From contig CM065297.1 in assembly GCA_032871835.1 (NCBI GenBank), positions 88,247,052-88,311,051 of the forward strand: 64,000 nt of DNA, written 5' to 3'. The notes beneath the pieces were generated by a model that saw only the letters and a list, made by a program, of their open reading frames with translations, was not told where the DNA came from and did no database searches. Positions 32,186 to 43,886 of the stretch are shown here, one piece after another; the stretch's first letter is position 1; each line of letters starts with the position of its first letter. This DNA comes from Dipteronia dyeriana. Lineage: Eukaryota; Streptophyta; Magnoliopsida; Sapindales; Sapindaceae. Made by a program: the position numbers and the translations under genes.

Positions 32186-32877
32186 AATATATTCATTTTA
32201 ATACATATTATTTATAAACTCTCTTAAATTATTATCATTATTATCACATTCAATTTATAAAAAAATCATATTATTTTTGGAATCAAATTTTCTTTTAATA
32301 ATGGTCCAATTTACTTTTCGAAATATCTCGAATGTAGGAACCTTATAAAAGGGAATATGTAAAACCGTATATGGGATCAAAAGATTTGCAATATGGAATT
32401 CTCTTATTTATACATCTATCTTTAAAAAATCCGTATTTATATCTATGGCTATCTTAAAAAAAAACGTGTTGATATCTATAGCTAACGTTAAAAAAAAAAA
32501 TACCGATAGAGTTCATAACTATATATAAAATAAAGACAAAAATAATATAATATGATAATTATAAAGTTTGATACTTTAAATAAAATTAGAGTTTATCACA
32601 TGTTAGGGATTATCATTAGTTTTTTTTTTCTTTTGAAAAGTAAGTTTTTGTTAATAAAGAAATATAGTTGAAGATATGAGTGTAATTAATGAGTGTATAT
32701 AGTATTTGATTAATTTTTAATTAAAGTAATTTGAGATATTTTTGTAATTAATTTCTTATATAAAATATTTTTATACTAATAAGTTTTATGGGTGTCAATG
32801 TCGTCACTCTAATTAACTGGATTGTATAGCATTACTTTTATTTTAATATAGTTATGAAAGCATAGTATCTTTTACAC
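32186..32877. other. AT-rich spacer right of element A
   Basis: About 700 bp of strongly AT-rich DNA with homopolymer runs, no coding region and no recognisable repeat family. Confidence 0.5.
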
Positions 32878-33012
32878 CAACGCTACACAACCCAAAATTT
32901 TAACCCAAATGATATGGTAAATAATTTTTTTCATTAATCACATCATCGTATGTTATGTAAGGTGATGACAACTCACTTGCCATATCATTTCGGTTGAAAT
33001 TTAGGTTAATTA
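32878..33012. mobile_element. MITE-like palindromic element, copy 1
   Basis: The left arm (acccaaatgatatggtaa) and right arm (ttgccatatcatttcggttgaaatt) form an inverted repeat around a centre with catcatcgtatgttatgtaaggtgatgac. It is closely related to the copy at 33064-33216. There is no coding potential. Confidence 0.55.
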
Positions 33013-33063
33013 TTTTTGATGGATATGATTACTCTATTCTTTTAGAATGATTTTAATAAAAAT

Positions 33064-33216
33064 TTTAACACTAATGTTATTCAACCCAAATGATGTGGCA
33101 AGTGATTTATTCATTAAACATATCATCTCATATTTTTTGTGGCGATGACAACTCACTTGCCACATCATTTGTGTTGAAGTTTGAGTTAAATTTTTGGGTT
33201 GTCTAGCACTGCTTGA
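33064..33216. mobile_element. MITE-like palindromic element, copy 2
   Basis: The arms caacccaaatgatgtggcaagtga and tcacttgccacatcatttgtgttg are inverted, and the outer ends read cactaatgttattcaaccc and gggttgtctagcactg, giving a nearly full-length palindrome of about 150 bp. A partial relative sits at 20172-20275, cut by element A. Confidence 0.6.
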
Positions 33217-33221
33217 TTTTT

Positions 33222-34020
33222 AATTTGGGTATTGTTTTTACAAATTTACTATATTTAAATCTTAAGAGAGATTGGATTTAAAAAAAAAAATGAAAATTAT
33301 CTTAAGAGAGATTGGATTTAAAAAATAATAATGAAAAATCATCTTAAGGAAGATTGATAAAATAATCAAGAAATGGTTACTGGCAATCAAATCCATAAAA
33401 AAAAAAGGTTTGGAAATATAAATTAAATAGGAGGATCACATATTTTTAGAAAAAAAAATAGATTCCAGATTTATAAATGTTATATTATTGCATTATTTAA
33501 AATATTTATTTTAATATATTTTTTGGAATGTATATTATATTTTAGGATGTTTTAATAAATTTTTTAATTTGTGTATCGTTTTTACAAATTTACTATATTT
33601 AAATCTTAAGACTGATTGGATTTCAAAAAAATGAAAAATCATCATAAGGAAGATTGAGAAAATAATCATGGAATGGTTACTGGAAATCAAATCCATCAAA
33701 AAAAAAGTTTGGAAATAAAAATTAAACAGGAGGATCACATTTAAAAAAAAAAATTAAAATTAGATTCCAGTTTTATGTCAAGTATTACCTGTAAATGCTA
33801 TATTATTGCATTATTTAAAATCTTTATTTTAATATATTTTTTGGAATGCATATTATATTTCAGGATGTTCTTAATAAATTTTTTAATTTGGGTATTGTTT
33901 TTACAAATTTACTATATTTAAATCTTAAGAGAAATTGGATTTTAAAAAAAAAATCATTAAGGGAGATTGAGAAAATAATGATGAAATGGTTATCTAAGCT
34001 TGGAAATCTAAATTAGATAA
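33222..34020. repeat. Tandem array, period about 320-345 bp, 2.3 copies
   Basis: Copies begin near 33222, 33566 and 33885, each with aatttgggtattgtttttac then aatttactatatttaaatcttaag, then a gattggattt block and a ggaggatcacat block. The last copy is incomplete. The same sequence occurs left of element A at 20052-20166. Confidence 0.8.
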
Positions 34021-34143
34021 TTTGGTAAGGTTATTAAATAGTTAATTTAGTAAGGTTGTTATATTAGATGGATCCAAAGTTAATAGTTTCTCTATTTGAT
34101 GTCCATGAGATTGATTACCATTCTTTAGAGATCTGGTTTCTTC

Positions 34144-34144
<1 letters not shown>

Positions 34145-34202
<58 letters not shown>
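34145..34202. repeat. (TTA)n microsatellite, about 57 bp
   Basis: An uninterrupted TTA trinucleotide run. Confidence 0.93.
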
Positions 34203-34569
34203 GTTAGGTGTATTCGATCTATATTTATAAGTATTCCATTAAAAACTAAATAAATACAGATGTATTTAATTCAGATATTTAAAAACCTTTAATAAATTGA
34301 GGTGTATACCGAAAATGATTGAGTTATGGGATTTTGGTTAAGTGAAGGAAGTAGATGAATTTTTAAATTAAATTTATAAACAAAAAGGCTCATAATAAAT
34401 CTTCTCCCACCCCAGTAGGGTTTGATAGATTTAACTTTTATAATGAATTGAAATTAACATAAAAAAATTATCCAACTTTTTTTATAATATCAAATTGTCA
34501 TTAATGTGATTAACATAAACAGAAGTCTTATATTAATATATATTTTAAAGATACATTTTGTCTTTCTTA

Positions 34570-35325
34570 AAATGTGTATTCCTATTTAATATTTTGTAAA
34601 ATTATTTATCATATATAATAATATAATAACAACGTTTTTAATGCAGAGTTGATATGTGTTCTCCTATTCAATGTATTATAAAATCGTATACAATAGTATT
34701 ATATATAATAGCTTATCATATATCATATATAAGGGCATCTCCAATATTGTACTAAATTAGTGTATCAATGCTAAAATTTAGTATAAAGTATAAAAGCTTT
34801 CTTCCAATACAGTGCCAAATTTAGCATAACAATAAATACATATTTTTTAATTATAAAAATACAATTATATATATTTTAAATATTTTAAATAATTTAAATT
34901 TAATGTACATTAATGATATTTCAATCAAAATCTATTTCATCTAAAAATTCTTTTACATTTTAGTGAATGCATTAATGGTAAATATTGACTTTTATAATTT
35001 TAATTAATAAAATAATAAAAATAATATGCTAAATACAACTATGCATTTGAACACAATGCTAAATTGTTGTGTCAAATATAGCATTTTATATTTTTTGTAT
35101 CAAATTTAACATTGTCAATAAGATATACATTGGAGATGATCTTATAAGATAATAACAATATTTTTAACTTGGTGTTGACACGTGTCCTCCTTTTTCATAA
35201 ATCATAAATCATATATCATATATCATATATAATAATATAATAATAGTATTTTTTAACTCGATATGACATGTGTTCTCCTATTAAATGTATTGTAAAATCA
35301 TATATATATGACATCAACTCCTGCA
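34570..35325. repeat. Direct repeat of about 150 bp interrupted by a MITE
   Basis: A unit with gttgatatgtgttctcctattcaatgtatt then aaaatcgtat and catatatcatatat (34570-34730) recurs as two diverged copies at 35150-35320 (tgttgacacgtgtcctcc; gacatgtgttctcctattaa). A MITE at 34733-35141 separates the first from the others. Confidence 0.6.
34733..35141. mobile_element. MITE related to the element at 3531-4208, 409 bp
   Basis: The left end GGGCATCTCCAATATTG and right end ACATTGGAGATGATC form a terminal inverted repeat matching the ends of the 678-bp MITE, and the interior shares gtgccaaatttagcata motifs with it. The flanks are TAA on the left and TTA on the right, so the target duplication is not clean. 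No coding potential. Confidence 0.68.
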
Positions 35326-35328
35326 CTA

Positions 35329-35861
35329 TGTTATATAAATATTTTGTCAAATGTACACATCACTGACATGATAGAGTTCCTTGAAAAAATTGCTAAATGG
35401 TCATCCGAGTAGGCATCTAGAAAATACCCTTTAAGATGTCACAAAGGGATAGGAACCCGAGTAAGTCTGAATACGGGTATTCGACACGTTGTGTCCTACT
35501 CGGGACCAAGTACTTAGCACGTCATGTTTTACTCGGGATAATAAGGGAAACCCGAATAAAGAAACCCATCACACGATTCACACGGGTGAACCAAGAGTCA
35601 TGCTCAAATACGCAAGACATCCGTATCAAAGAGTTTCTAGAAGAATAAAACACCAAATAAGAAACAGATTCCAAATCAAGCAACAACTCTACTTCTTCAA
35701 GAAAACCGCATATCGAAAAGAAAATAAAGTCCTAAATGGACTATACCACCAGAGTCATATTCAATCTCCACAAGATCTCCGAAATAGGAAAGAAGATAAA
35801 AACGACTCCAACAAGCAACCAGCCTTAACTAAAATACAATTCCTTTTACTTGTATAATAAG
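35329..35861 (+). repeat. Element C 5' LTR, upstream part
   Basis: It aligns with the first part of the B LTR (tgtcgtatgtaaattttacc versus tgttatataaatattttgtc, then cgagtaag, ctactcggg and gaataaa blocks) but is much more diverged than A is from B. It ends at the ATAAG target of element B. Confidence 0.82.
35857..35861. repeat. Element B target-site duplication, left copy
   Basis: ATAAG, identical to 48224-48228. It marks insertion of element B into the LTR of element C. Confidence 0.88.
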
Positions 35862-36718
35862 TGTCGTATGTAAATTTTACCAAGCATACACGTCATTGAC
35901 AGGAAGGAAAAAATAGTCAGGTGGACACCCAAATGTGCATTCGGGAAATATCATATAAGGCATCATTAAAGAGAAGAAAGCCCGAGTAAGCATATATTGA
36001 ATAAAACCTACTCGGGACTGGTTAATCAACGCCTCCACTCGGGCTCAAACGGTACTACTCGGGACCATCAGGTATTACTCTTACTCGGGAATAAATACGA
36101 CTCGAGTAAGAACTTGACGCTTATTTCATACGGATCAAGTCATTAAATACGCGACGAAATACATCAGGAAGGAATCCCAAATAAAATAGAGCATTAAATT
36201 AGAAGAGTTCCCAATCAGGAAACAACTTGATTTCTTTACGAAGACTACATTCTTATAAGGAAACAAGTCCAAATTGAACTGCACTACTAGAATCTTGCTC
36301 AATTTTCATAAGGGACTCCGAAACAGGAAAGAAGAAAAATCGACCTCAAGAAAGTAACCGAATCACAATTAAATACAAAGATCCTGTATTACTTGTACAA
36401 GGCAGATTAGGGTTCTATAAACATATAAATAGACCCATAATCTCGTCCAGAAAAGATATAGGCAATATAGCATACAACAATTATAGTGAAGACAGAGAGG
36501 AAAAAGAGAGATCGAGAGCTTGTAAAACATCTTATTCTCTTAGTGGATTTTTGCTTGGTTGATCTTTCAACCACCCATGAATGTTTCTCCGGCCATTGGA
36601 GTTTTACCACGTAAAACTTGTCATTTTTACTCTCTCTGCATCTCTTTCTCTTTGATTCAATAGCCGAGATCCAATTCTTGTTGGCTTTTCTGGCATAATC
36701 TAGAAATCGATGTCAACC
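35862..36718 (+). repeat. Element B 5' LTR
   Basis: It starts TGTCGTATGTAAATTTTACC. The final base is C, not the A of the usual CA end (CAACC at 36714-36718). It lacks about 20 bp present in the 3' LTR near 47503-47522. The stem motif is at 36571-36617. Confidence 0.92.
36424..36431 (+). promoter_or_regulatory. Candidate TATA box of element B 5' LTR
   Basis: TATAAATA in the context catataaatagaccca, shared with elements A and C. Transcription would start about 30 bp on and read into gag. Confidence 0.6.
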
Positions 36719-36720
36719 AT

Positions 36721-36736
36721 TGGCGCTAGAAGGAGG
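36721..36736 (+). other. Element B primer-binding site
   Basis: TGGCGCTAGAAGGAGG, two bases after the LTR end, with the TGG needed to pair with a tRNA CCA end. The primer tRNA was not assigned. Confidence 0.75.
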
Positions 36737-36764
36737 GGGCGAACCTCCGAACTTGTTAAAAGCA

Positions 36765-38040
36765 ATGGCAGGAAGCAGAAGTAGTTCAGGGAATGACCAA
36801 AAATCACCAGGCGATTTCTATGTTGGCAATACGTCACAAGAACCTGCAGCAAACACAGAAAACCAGCCTGCACACCTGGCAGGGATCCAGCAAATTCCCC
36901 CAACCAGCAGAGATCTTACGCTGCGTTTCCAAGAGGCCTTGCAGCAATTGGTGACGGACGCAGCAAGGGAAGGGATTGTTCTACTGGCCGCAGAAGCATA
37001 TACTCTCAATCCTCCATCCGTAAGGTTCCGTTCGATGGTGGTGGGGCCAGGAATGACTATGCCAGAAACCAGAAGGAACTCTTCCCCAATCAATCTAGCT
37101 GGACAGAAAACACTAGAAGAGGAAAATCACCAGAGGTTGGATCGCAATCAAACAATACGTGCCAGACATCATAAATACGATCGGCGCAGAGGACGGTCAT
37201 CATCAGAAAGTGATCAACACCATCGTAAACGTCATCATGGAGTCACACGAGAGTTCCAGCATCAAAGTGAAGAGTCTAAGGAAAGAATGACAATTACCCA
37301 ACGGTTCAACCGTCAAGGAAGCCCGGTAGGGGACAGAGATGTCACAATCCAGAGCCTAACTCAAGAAGTAGAGAATAACAGGCGACAGATGGAGGCATTA
37401 GTCAGACGTTACGGCTGTAACGATCTATCCGACGATGACTCCGACAGTCCATTCACCAGGGAGATTTTACGGATCCCTTTCCTAGAAAGATTCAGGATGC
37501 CTCATGTGGAGCAATTCAAAAAAGATACATATCTAAAGGAGCACGTTAGACGTTATAAAAGTGCCATGGCTTAATATGCCCGCAGTGACCCCCTATTATG
37601 TCTCAACTTTTCGTAAACACTGGAGGACACAAGCTCAAGATGGTTTGGAAGACTACCCCCGGCTAGCATTGGAAATTTCAGCGAGTTGAGCGGGAGTTTC
37701 TCAAGGCAATTCCTGAGCAACGTTCACAGGAAGAAGTCAGTGGCCTACCTCTCTCAAATAAAGCAGGGGAAGGACGAGTCATTAAAAAAGTACTTGGGTC
37801 GATTCGGCTTAGCAGTATCAGAAATTGGCAGTGCTAATGATGAAGCAATTATTGCTGCCTTCACCAATAACTTGTAGAATGGACGACTATCCTTCGATTT
37901 GAGAAGAGCACGGCTGACTAGGTACGCCGACATGATGGATATGGCGGGAGGATACGCTCTGGCCGAGGAAGAAGAGTTAGCTACATGAGGAAGCTATATA
38001 CATGGAGGAAAGCCCGAACAGAAGAATACCGAATCCAGGG
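36765..38040 (+). pseudogene. Element B gag
   Basis: It starts at ATG 36765 (MAGSRSSSGNDQKSPGDF), matching the chosen start of A. The Arg/His-rich region (HHKYDRRRGRSSSESDQHH) and gag core (RFRMPHVEQFKKDTYLKEHVRRYKSAM) follow. A TAA at 37572 replaces a CAA of element A. Later breaks are a frameshift before 37686, a TAG at 37875 (CAG in A), and a TGA near 37986. The C-terminal part before the zinc knuckle continues to about 38040. Confidence 0.86.
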
Positions 38041-38092
38041 GCAGAATCAAAAGGAAAAATAGAAAGGGAACAGCAAGGAGAAAAACAAGGAT

Positions 38093-39468
38093 GTGGGTAA
38101 TGGGCTCAACGCCGAATGGTCCACAGAGAAATACCAAGGCAGATATACCAATTACACCCCTCTTCGGAAGAAACATAAAGAAATTCTAGCCATCTTGGAA
38201 GAAAGGAATATGGTGCAAGAACAGTGGCGACAATCACAGTTCACCCGGAGAGATACAACCAAGTATTGCAGGTTTTATAAAGAAATCGGGCATGAGACTT
38301 CAAAGTGTTTTCAGCTCAGAGATTACATAGAGACTTTTATTCGGGAAGGGCACTTGCGGGATGTAATCTTGAAAAAAGACGAGAGACCAGAAACCAAGAA
38401 AGTCAAGGTTGATCACAACCCTAGTCAAAACCAAAGAACCAGCCCTGAAGCCAATCAAGTAATACATACAATTTTCGGAGGACTTTCTACTGGGAGAAGC
38501 AACCGAGAACGAACTCAGGAAATCAGAGAAGCAGTAGAAGAAAGGAATAACTTTGACGTAAACTCGGTTGAACCAGCCCCGAAAAGGGTAAAGGAAGGAT
38601 GGGACCCAATAGTCTTTACAGAGGCAGATTCCCATGGCATCGATGTTCGACCTAATGATGCTTTGGTTATAAGTGCCCGGATTAGCCATAGGGAAGTCCG
38701 GAGAATTTTAATAGATAATGGGAGCTCAGCAGACATCCTAAGCGTGGCCATATACGACCAGCTAAGACTAGACCGAAAAGATTTACAGCCTTTTCATACT
38801 CCATTAAGAGGATTTGGGGGAATAGAGGTCAGGTCACTCGGGACGGTAAAACTACCTGTGAAGATCGGAACGGTACCATGCTAGAGGACTGTCATGCTCG
38901 ACTTCGTGGTAGTTAACTTGGATAATTGGCCGTATATGCATTATTGGGCCGGCCATTCCTGAATAAAACAAGGCCCGTGACGGCCACTTATGCATTAATG
39001 ATCAAGTTCCAAACAGAACAAGGGGTTGGGATAGTCAAGGGATCCCAAGAGATGGCCCAAAGAGCAAATCTGTCAGTATACAGAGACAAGCATGATGCTG
39101 AACAAGTGTGCACCATAATGCAGCCAAATCAGTGTAAAAAATCCTTGTCATTCGAACTGGATCCAAGGGAGGGCTCGAATGAATACAAAACAGAATTGGT
39201 TGAAGTGGTACTTGAAGAAGACAAACCGAACAAGAAAATCAAGATAAGGGCCAACTTGGATAGAAAAGTCAAGCAAGACTTAACCGATCTGCTTAGAGAA
39301 TACAAAGATGTATTCACCTGGAGTCACGAAGATATGATCAGGATAGATGCCCGAGTAATATCCCACCACCTCGCAGTAAGCCCGGATGCAAAACCGATAA
39401 TACAAAAAAGAAGATCGTTCAATCCTGAAAGAAGTCAAGCAATCAAAAAAGAGGTGGAAAGTTACTAG
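38093..39468 (+). pseudogene. Element B gag zinc knuckle, protease and RT N-terminus
   Basis: The frame 38093-38884 holds the zinc knuckle YCRFYKEIGHETSKC, in which the first His of the A version is Tyr, and the protease box RRILIDNGSSADIL. It stops at TAG 38882-38884 (CAG in A). The next frame (38926-39468) continues with LLGRPFLNKTRPVTATYALM and QRRSFNPERSQAIKKEVE, then a small deletion shifts the frame at the start of RT. Confidence 0.85.
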
Positions 39469-39479
39469 CGATTGGATCA

Positions 39480-40542
39480 ATCAGAGAAGTCAGCTACCCT
39501 CAGTGGGTCACCAACGTAGTCCTCGTCCAGAAGAAAAATGGACAATGGAGGATGTGCGTAGATTTCACGGATCTAAACAAGGCGTGTCCAAAGGATAGCT
39601 TCCCACTTCCAATGATAGATCAGCTGGTGGATGCCACAGCAGGTCATGAATTACTCAACTTCATGGATGCTTACTCAGGATATAATCAGATCTGGATGAA
39701 CAAAGCTGATGAAGAAAAAACAACTTTCACAACGGATCAGGGATTATATTGCTACACAGTTATTCCCTTTCGGTTAAAAAAATGCAGGAGCTACATACCA
39801 AAGGTTGGTCAACAAAATCTTTACTCGGCAAATAGGAAGGAACATGGAAGTGTACATTGATGACATGTTGACTAAAAGCGTCTCAACAGATGAGCATGCC
39901 AGCGACCTACGAGAGACATTTGATGTTTTGAGAAGATACCAGATGAAATTAAACCCAAACAAATGTTTATTCGGAGTCCATTCGGGAAGATTCCTGGGTT
40001 TTCAAGTCCATCAAAGAGGAATCGAAGTTAATCCCGAGAAGATCCAGGCTTTGCAAGAAATGACCTCACCTAAAACACTGAAAAAGGTACAGCGCTTTAC
40101 AGGGTGTTTAGCCTCCTTGGGAAGATTCATCTCAAGGGCTACAGACAGTTGTGCACCTTTCTTCAAGATAATCAAAAAAGGGAAAGGCCTTGAGTGGAAT
40201 AAAGAGTGTGAGAAGGCATTCTTAAAAATAAAAGAGTACTTGGGACAAGCTCCCATCCTCTCAAAATCGTAAAAAGGGAAAATACTTCAACTGTATCTAT
40301 CAATAACCGAGCTTGCAGCAAGTTCAGTCTTAGTCAGAACAGAAGATGGAGTGCAGAAACCAGTGTATTATACTAGCAAGGCACTCGTACCGGTCGAGAC
40401 CAGGTACTCACAGGTAGAGAAGATAGCCTTAGCATTGGTTTCATCAGCAAAAAAGTTGAGACCATATTTTCAGGCCCATACGATCCAGATTCTCACCAAT
40501 TGCCCATTAAGGCAAATCTTACAAAAGCCAGAGATATCATGA
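39480..40542 (+). pseudogene. Element B reverse transcriptase and first RNase H
   Basis: RT blocks are MCVDFTDLNKACPKDSFPLP, FMDAYSGYNQIWMN and, after a frameshift in an A run near 39780, the catalytic EVYIDDMLTKS in 39805-40272. The frame stops at a TAA near 40270 shared with element A. RNase H continues in 40351-40542 (KPVYYTSKALVPVETRYSQVEK, LRPYFQAHTIQILTNCPLRQ) and stops at a TGA. Confidence 0.86.
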
Positions 40543-40620
40543 CGACTTACTAAATGGGAAATCGAGTTAAGTGAATTCGATATTCATTATGTCCCAAGAA
40601 CTTCCCTCAAAGGACAAGCG

Positions 40621-41571
40621 GTGGCAGACTTCATAGCCGAGTTCACAGAACCAAACCTGGAAGCAAAAAGACTGTTGGATAAAAGTTTCCCATGGAAACT
40701 ATATGTTGATGGTTCTTCAAACACTCATGGCAGCGGGGTAGGGATCGTAGTTCGCACCCCAGAAGGAGATGATGTTGAATGTGCCATGAGATTTGATTTC
40801 AAAGCAACCAATAATCAAGCCGAACACGAGGCATTGTTAGTTGGACTCAGAGTCTGCATAACTATTGGGGCAGATGAAGTTGAGATATTCAGCGATTCAC
40901 AGGTAGTTGTCAACCAGGTTATGGACGAGTACCAGGGCAAAGATGAAGGAATGATTGCCTACCGTGACATTGCAAAACAGCTCCTCCAAAAATTTAAAGA
41001 ATACAAGATCGCTCAGATCCCCAGAGAAGAAAATGAAAAGGCGGACGCTTTATCTAAATTAGCGTCAGCAACAACTTCAATCAGACCTAAAACCATTCCA
41101 GTTGCACACCTCCTTAAACCGAGTACAGCTGAACCTAAGCATTTGGAAATTTCAGAAATCCGAACACAGCAAGACGGTTGGATGGTCCAGCTGAGAAGGT
41201 TCATGGAAAAAGGCATGCTCCCGAAAGATCCGGTATTAGCAAAGTGTATCAGGTATCGATCGACTAGGTATACCATGATCGGAGGAGAATTATACAGAAG
41301 GGGGTTTTCCCGAGCTCTCCAGAGATATATACCAGAAGAAGATGCACATCAAATTTTTCAAGAGATCCACGAAGGAGTTTGCGGGAACCACACTGGGGGT
41401 AGGAGTCTGGCGCATAAGGTACTCAAGCAAGGCTATTATTGGCCTACACTTTTCTCAGATGGACAACAATGGTCGGAAAGTTGCAACACCTGTCAAAGAA
41501 TTGCCAACGATATCCGACAACCCCCAGAAAAGCTCAAAAATCTCACCGCCCCATGGCCATTCTCCATGTAG
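40621..41571 (+). pseudogene. Element B archaeal-type RNase H and integrase N-terminus
   Basis: This 316-codon frame is the best preserved copy of the second RNase H: LYVDGSSNTHGSGVGIVV (Asp), NNQAEHEALLVGL (Glu), VEIFSDSQVVVNQ (Asp) and EENEKADALSKLAS (Asp). It is followed by the integrase zinc-binding HHCC region (HEGVCGNHTGGRSLAHKVL then SCNTCQRIAN). It ends at TAG 41569-41571, where element A has TGG. The presence of this second RNase H is the strongest sign of the Tat lineage. Confidence 0.9.
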
Positions 41572-42417
41572 GGCTTACACCTGATCGGTCCAATTCCAGC
41601 TGGGACAGGGGATGGAGCAAAGCACGCCATAATAGCTGTCGATTATTTCACAAAATGGGCAGAAGCTGAAGCGCTTGTGCATATCACGGAAGCCAACACC
41701 ATAAATTTTGTAAAGAAAAACATACTTTATAGGTTTGGAGTTCCGGACACTATAATCACAAACAATGGCACTCAGTTCGATAACCAAAAGTTCAGACAGT
41801 TGTGCGAGAAGTATCAGATTGCTAACTACTATGCGACACCAGCTCATCCTCAAACAAACGGGCAAGTAGAAGCAGTAAATAAAATTATCAAGCACACCAT
41901 TAAAGCAAAGTTAGATGACAAAAAAGGAAGTTGGGTTGAAAAGCTTCCTGAAGTATTATGGGCATATCAGACGACAACAAGGACTTCAATAGGAGAAACT
42001 CCGTTCACCTTAGCGTTTGGAACAGAAGCTGTCATCCCCGTAAAAACATCGTATGCGTCCCCCCCGGTTAGGCTATACGATGAAGAACAGAATGTTGATA
42101 TGCTACTACAAAGTTTGGATGAGGTAGAAGAAAAAAGGGAAAAGTCCCGAATAAGAAATACAACATATCAATAAAGAGTGGCTCACCACTACAACTCTCG
42201 TGTTCGGATCAGGAAATTCCAGCTAGGAGACCTGGTGCTCAGGAAGGTGTCATTGAACACAAAAAATAGAGCCGCAGGATCCCTGGCTGACAAATGGGAA
42301 GGTCCATACAAGATCGAGGGGATAACTGGCCATAGAGCTTATTGGATTGCTCGACCTAATGGAGGGGTGTTACCCCGACCATGCAATGCCCAATATCTGA
42401 AGATTTTCTATCCTTAA
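41572..42417 (+). pseudogene. Element B integrase core and C-terminus
   Basis: The core reads GLHLIGPIPAGTGDGAKHAI then VDYFTKWAEAEAL, TIITNNGTQF and HPQTNGQVEAVNK. The second catalytic Asp is Asn (AAC at 41761-41763), exactly as in element A. A TAA at 42172-42174 precedes the C-terminal piece (42178-42417), which is identical in protein sequence to that of A. From 41677 onward this region lies in the near-identical tract. Confidence 0.88.
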
Positions 42418-43165
42418 AATATATATATATATTTATATTGAATATTTTATTTTTTTTTCTAGTCAGGACAATATTGGTAGGATAAATATTAAACTTTAAT
42501 TTAAATCTGTCAACTTTTTACAGTAATAAATAAAATTACTCGGAATTTCCGAAAGGAAAATATCTAGCTCGGGATTTCCAAAAGAAAGCATATGATAATA
42601 AGAACATATGAAAGAAGAGCATGATAATAAGAACATGCAAATAGAATTCTCGGGACCATCAAATCCCGAATGGGCGGAGAAGCTCGTATGAGCATACCAG
42701 CTGATCATGGTCAAAATGACCTTCGCAAAAAGGCAAACCCGATGCACCAGACTCTGGAAAAATGCTCGGGACGCTATCGAGAGAAATTCCAGTGAAATGC
42801 GTAGCTGTGTTGAAGCAACTTTTTTTTAAAAAAAAGATCTCAATGATTCGGCAAACCCTTGCGCATAAAAATTAGGTAGACGTCATTGGTATTGCTTAAG
42901 GACTCGAACGTATGATCATGGTGAGCCTTGATGTAACGTTCGGGTAGCAACCGGGTATGAAACACAAGTGTAAACTTCTGTTTCAAGATGACTCGGTTAA
43001 TAATAAAGAGCCAGTTTAATAAGACACTTGGCAATTAAAGTCATTCGGGTAACAACCGGTTTAATAAGATACTCGGTTAAGTTACCCGAACATCGAAGAA
43101 GCCAGTTTAATAAGACACTTGGCAATTAAAGTCATTCGGGTAACAACCGGTTTAATAAGATACTC
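41677..43165. repeat. Near-identical inverted tract, element B copy
   Basis: Reverse-complement partner of 24850-26340. It includes the integrase core and C-terminus, the intervening noncoding DNA with an AT run, and the first tandem-repeat unit. Confidence 0.8.
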
Positions 43166-43745
43166 GGTTAAGTTACCCAACCATAAGCCAGTTTAATAAG
43201 ATACTTGGCAATTGAAGTCATTCGGGTAACAACCGGTTTAATAAGATACTCGGTTAAGTTACCCGAACACCGAAGAAGCCAGTTTAATAAGATACTTGGC
43301 AATTGAAGTCATTCGGGTAACAACCGGTTAATAAGATACTCGATTAAGTTACCCGAACACCGAAGAAGCCAGTTTAATAAGATACTTTGCAATTGAAGTC
43401 ATTCGGGTAACAACCGGTTTAATAAGATACTCGGTTAAGTTACCCGAACATCGAAGAAGCTAGTTTAATAAAATACTGGGCAATTGAAGTTATTCGGGTA
43501 ACAACCAGTTTAATAAGATACTCGGTTAAGTTACCCGACCATCAGCCAGTTTAATAAGATACTTGGCAATTGAAGTTATTCGGGTAACAACCGGTTTAAT
43601 AAGATACTCAGTTAAGTTACCCGAACATCGAAGAAGCCAGTTTAATAAAATACTTGGCAATTGAAGTTATTCGGGTAACAACCAGTTTAATAGGATACTC
43701 GGTTAAGTTACCCGACCATCAACCAGTTTAATACAACACTTGGTA
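43010..43745. repeat. Tandem repeat in element B 3' region, 8 copies of 86-91 bp
   Basis: Unit starts (gccagtttaata or a variant) are at 43010, 43101, 43187, 43278, 43368, 43459, 43545, 43636, and a partial at 43722. Spacings are 91, 86, 91, 90, 91, 86, 91, 86. The 86-bp units have accat(c/a)a in place of gaacatcgaagaa. Each unit is itself two similar half-units of about 45 bp. It is noncoding. Confidence 0.92.
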
Positions 43746-43886
43746 ATAATCAGCAAAAAATAGACCAAAACCATTCAACTCAATAAAATTGAATTTTATT
43801 GCTCCTAAAAGAATGGTTACAGTTCAAAGAATGGTTCTTTACAAGTAAAAAAATAAAGAATCAGAATTTTCTGCAAATTCACAAAA

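Noticed and set aside
43010..43745. Regularly spaced repeats resembling a CRISPR array
   Set aside because: The whole 86-91 bp unit is conserved with no unique spacers, it lies in a retrotransposon, and the organism is a plant.
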